In this document: in pieces, positions 61,746 through 64,000 of the stretch
Layout: the number at the start of each line of letters is the position of its first letter
Position numbering within the stretch: the first letter of the stretch is position 1
Origin: Coniochaeta sp. PMI_546
Taxonomy: Eukaryota; Ascomycota; Sordariomycetes; Coniochaetales; Coniochaetaceae
DNA length: 64,000 nt
NCBI GenBank assembly: GCA_021432605.1
Contig: MU271159.1
Location: 62,001 to 126,000 of the forward strand
Direction: 5' to 3'
Made by a program: the position numbers and the translations under genes
The notes under the pieces: generated by a model
What the model was told of the DNA's origin: nothing
The model's database searches: none
What the model saw: the letters and a program-made list of their open reading frames with translations, nothing else

Positions 61746-62136
61746 TGTTATAAACCTATAGGTGACGAAGGACACCCCGCCAATAGATAACGAATATGTA
61801 TACGAGGCTTATCGCACTATATGGGCAAGGGACCTCGGGTCACGTGACTGATCATTGTGATCGTAATGATTAGGAAGGATCACGGTCGGTATAATCATAG
61901 CTATCGCTATGATCACTATAGTCTCTACCAGTATATAAGGAGGAGTCCCTCGGGGCTCCGCTACAGATAGTTCTTGATCACCTAGTGATCAATCTAAGTA
62001 TTCAATCGAGGTTATCATTGAGTAAGATACTTATCTTAACGATACCAAAGTGAAGACTGCTTGTTATACCTTAACTTACTTACCTTAAGTAACAGAACTC
62101 ACCTTCTGATCCTTAGCCCGTCTTGGGATCGTTACA
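61746..62136 (+). repeat. Solo LTR (subfamily A), nearly unmutated
   Basis: A 391-bp LTR from TGTTATAAACC to GATCGTTACA with both TG..CA termini intact and a perfect TCTAA target repeat (61741-61745 and 62137-62141). It retains CpA/TpG and so is the best view of the family's original LTR. It has a TATATAAG box (61932-61939) and, upstream, the inverted repeat ATCATAGC-TATC-GCTATGAT. It interrupts the minus-strand membrane protein gene. Confidence 0.9.
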
Positions 62137-63072
62137 TCTAAATCCTCATCGAGATGGCCGTCTCGAGCGATAGGCTCCGGCTAGGAGGTACGGCATGGCT
62201 GATGAGCTTTCTAGGCTTTGTTTTTGTCGGGGCTCTTTTTAGTTTCCTTTATAGAATGACGTGGTTGAACGTAGTTGCCGAAGATACGTTCTGGAAGAGT
62301 CGGCCTTAGACGACAAAGTGAGATTAGGGTAATTACTAAACGTAGACGGGGGCTACTAACGATATTCTATTAAATAAGGTTTCTTGACGTCCTCGACGCC
62401 TTCGACACCTTTCTGTTTCAGGATATCTTTTAGTTCCACTACCGAAATCTGGGGAACAACCTTTCGGCCATCCTTAAGGTCTTCGACGGAATCACTCCCT
62501 ACTCTATACGGCGAGCTAGCTTCGGTCGGAGTCGTTGCCGTTATCGTCTTACCCCTATTCTCGCTACTGCCCTTAGGCATCAAGATAATAAACTCCCGAA
62601 TCGGCCCTTCGCCTATGACTCTAACAATCTCCTAACCGTTCTAGAGCTTATATACTTCCTTCGAGGTAGACGATATCAGCTCGGACTCGGCTACGGTACG
62701 GGTTTCCCTTACTCTTCCGATAATGGCCTTGAGTTACGATAGGCCGCTAACTCGGATGGCACTTATAATGGCGGTGATTATGCCTAACGGTATATTGTTA
62801 GGATGATGTTGTCGGCCTAGCCCATAGATTGGCTTATAAACTATATAGTAACCCTTTTTCCGAAGAGCGCTAGCAAGCTAGGTACAATACGAAGTTAGGA
62901 TAGGGATTGTATTAGACAAACTGGGAGGTACGTACGGGGCTAGGTCGGAGAACAGGTTGTTAGAAAAGTCGTCTCCGGCGTTAGCAACTACGTAAGTGAC
63001 GACGTAGATTCCGACGAGGAGCCGAAATTGCTCGGCGGCTAACATATTAAGGCGGGAAGGTTAGAATGATTG

Positions 63073-63463
63073 TATAACGATCCTAAGACGGGCTAAGGAT
63101 TAGAAGGTGAGTTCTATTACTTAGGGTAAGTAAGTTAAGGTATAACAAGTAGTTTTTACTTTGGTATCGTTAAAACAAGTATCTTATTCAATGATAACCT
63201 CGATTGAATACTTAGATTGATCATTAGGTAATCAAGAACTATCTATAGCGGAGCCCCGAGGGACTCTTCCCTATATACTAGTAGAGACTATAGTAATCAT
63301 AGCGATAGCTATGATCATACCGACCGTAATCTTTCCTGATCATTGCGATCATAATAATCAGTTACGTGACCCGAGGTCCCTTGCCTATATAGTACGATAA
63401 GCCTCGTATATATGTTCGTTATCTATTGGCGGGGTATCCTTCGTCATTTGTAGGTTTGTAATA
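63073..63463 (-). repeat. 3' LTR of E6 (subfamily A)
   Basis: 391 bp, in plus orientation from TATAACGATCC to GGTTTGTAATA. It closely matches the reverse complement of the solo LTR at 61746-62136. Confidence 0.85.
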
Positions 63464-63619
63464 TTATCCCCTTCTTCTTTTGGCTATTGTCCTTAAGGCC
63501 TAATGCTTCTTATAAGTAATATTAACAGCCTATATGAGTTGCGTCCGAAGGTTTTCCCTTCTATATCGTTATCATATCTGACCGTGGTATATAGAAGCAA
63601 AAGAAATCTTCCAAATCCT

Positions 63620-64000
63620 CAAACGACCGTCGTATCGCCTTACTGGTAGCTATCCTTTCTAGCGCCGTCGAGATACTTTCGTATTCGAATTATAAGAAAC
63701 GCGGCCTTGTATCTTATTAAGTTTCCGAGAAAGATTCTTCCCGATATACGGAATACGTTCGTTCGGGTCGCTCGCGGTACGACGTCCAAGGTCCTTCTAA
63801 CGAGGAGTTTATAAAAATCGGGGAGCAATTCCGTAAGCTAGAGGAAGAAGTTAAATAGGCCGAAGCTAAGGTTTAGCGTCTTCGCGTTTAGAAGAAAATG
63901 TAGTTTGAGAAAATGATACGTGCTATCCGTAGAGGTATAACGAGTATAGAGGAATTGGAACGGGTCGAGAAGGAGGAAGCCGATCGCGAAATAATAAGAG
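63620..64000 (+). other. Reading frame antisense to E6
   Basis: The plus strand shows FIKIGEQFRKLEEEV and, further on, EKMIRAIRRGITSIEELERV / EKEEADRE. This is a coiled-coil-like protein pattern opposite to the element's own coding strand. It is the least mutated of the copies here. Fossil. Confidence 0.45.

Larger units (their letters stand above)
60515..63045 (-). pseudogene. Large fungal multi-pass membrane protein, lightly RIP-mutated, split by a solo LTR
   Basis: From MLAAEQFRLL (start codon 63043-63045) the minus strand shows ANAGDDFSNNLFSDLAP, then PLGIITAIISAIRVSG, LISSTSKEVYKLWNG and IVRVIGEGPIREFI. After the solo LTR (61746-62136) come FMLLKDRKPIADYAFPYTV, GMLIYTHVVENNTSETRYRP, then IVSLYGFIVQFVGLRGMY and LGATIVMAILKAIVRRNLAK, and finally DLGQPADWHRLASTEAIS. 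These blocks occur in this order in a widespread uncharacterised ascomycete family of ~1000-residue proteins with several membrane segments. Function unknown. Several in-frame stops sit where relatives have Trp or Gln (TAG/TAA, RIP type), and there are frame changes. A full member would extend further to the left. Confidence 0.6.
63073..64000 (-). mobile_element. 3' end of a Ty3/Gypsy fossil E6 (subfamily A), runs off the window
   Basis: A minus-strand element whose 3' LTR is 63073-63463, followed by the polypurine tract (rc, 63464-63481: TTATCCCCTTCTTCTTTT) and the internal 3' region to the window edge. It is much less mutated than the copies at 2-57 kb, though broken. The left flanking pentamer is GATTG; the other end is outside the window. 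It lies 28 bp upstream of the membrane protein start codon. Confidence 0.8.

Noticed and set aside
1-64000. CRISPR arrays, rRNA or complete tRNA genes
   Set aside because: No spaced short repeats of CRISPR type and no conserved RNA gene sequence were seen on either strand; the organism is a fungus.

Overview
The window looks like an accessory, gene-poor stretch of a filamentous ascomycete (Pezizomycotina) chromosome. The evidence is short GT-AG introns, a Con-6 conidiation gene, a NACHT-WD40 NLR, a HET-type fragment, Tad-type LINE debris, and two large blocks (about 1.44-17.95 kb and 32.64-58.8 kb) with the marks of repeat-induced point mutation (RIP): extremely TA-rich, with CpA/TpG nearly absent.

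Layout. 1-1.44 kb: remnants of a HET-like protein, a zinc alcohol dehydrogenase and a protein kinase. 1.9-17.5 kb: one Ty3/Gypsy chromovirus fossil bounded by a matching 5-bp target repeat (AAGAC). It holds a second, opposite-strand element, a nested solo LTR, a LINE-like insertion with a 17-bp target duplication, and a 182-bp insert. 18-32.6 kb: normal-composition DNA with the only convincingly intact genes (a Con-6 homologue at 19.77 kb and a 231-codon fungal protein at 21.4 kb) among wrecks: a sugar transporter, a multi-pass membrane protein and a truncated paralogue, ankyrin, LINE and Tc1/mariner fragments, and a NACHT-WD40 NLR. 32.64-56.6 kb: further LTR elements of the same family, comprising two full-length copies with target repeats, two half-copies fused tail to tail, and a solo LTR split by one of the full-length copies. 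They sit in a strongly mutated host or transposon background that I cannot identify. 57.84-58.67 kb: an 824-bp hairpin MITE with TA target repeats. 58.7-63.05 kb: a lightly mutated minus-strand multi-pass membrane protein gene, split by a solo LTR. 63.07 kb to the edge: the 3' end of another minus-strand element.

At least four LTR subfamilies (called A-D here) share their ends but differ in a block of about 80 bp just upstream of the TATATAAG box. RIP transitions dominate, so LTR-LTR divergence cannot date insertions, but nesting gives relative order. Working host function is limited to the Con-6 gene and perhaps the 21.4-kb gene. The rest is a graveyard of incompatibility/cell-death-type genes (HET, NLR, ankyrin), transporters and transposons.
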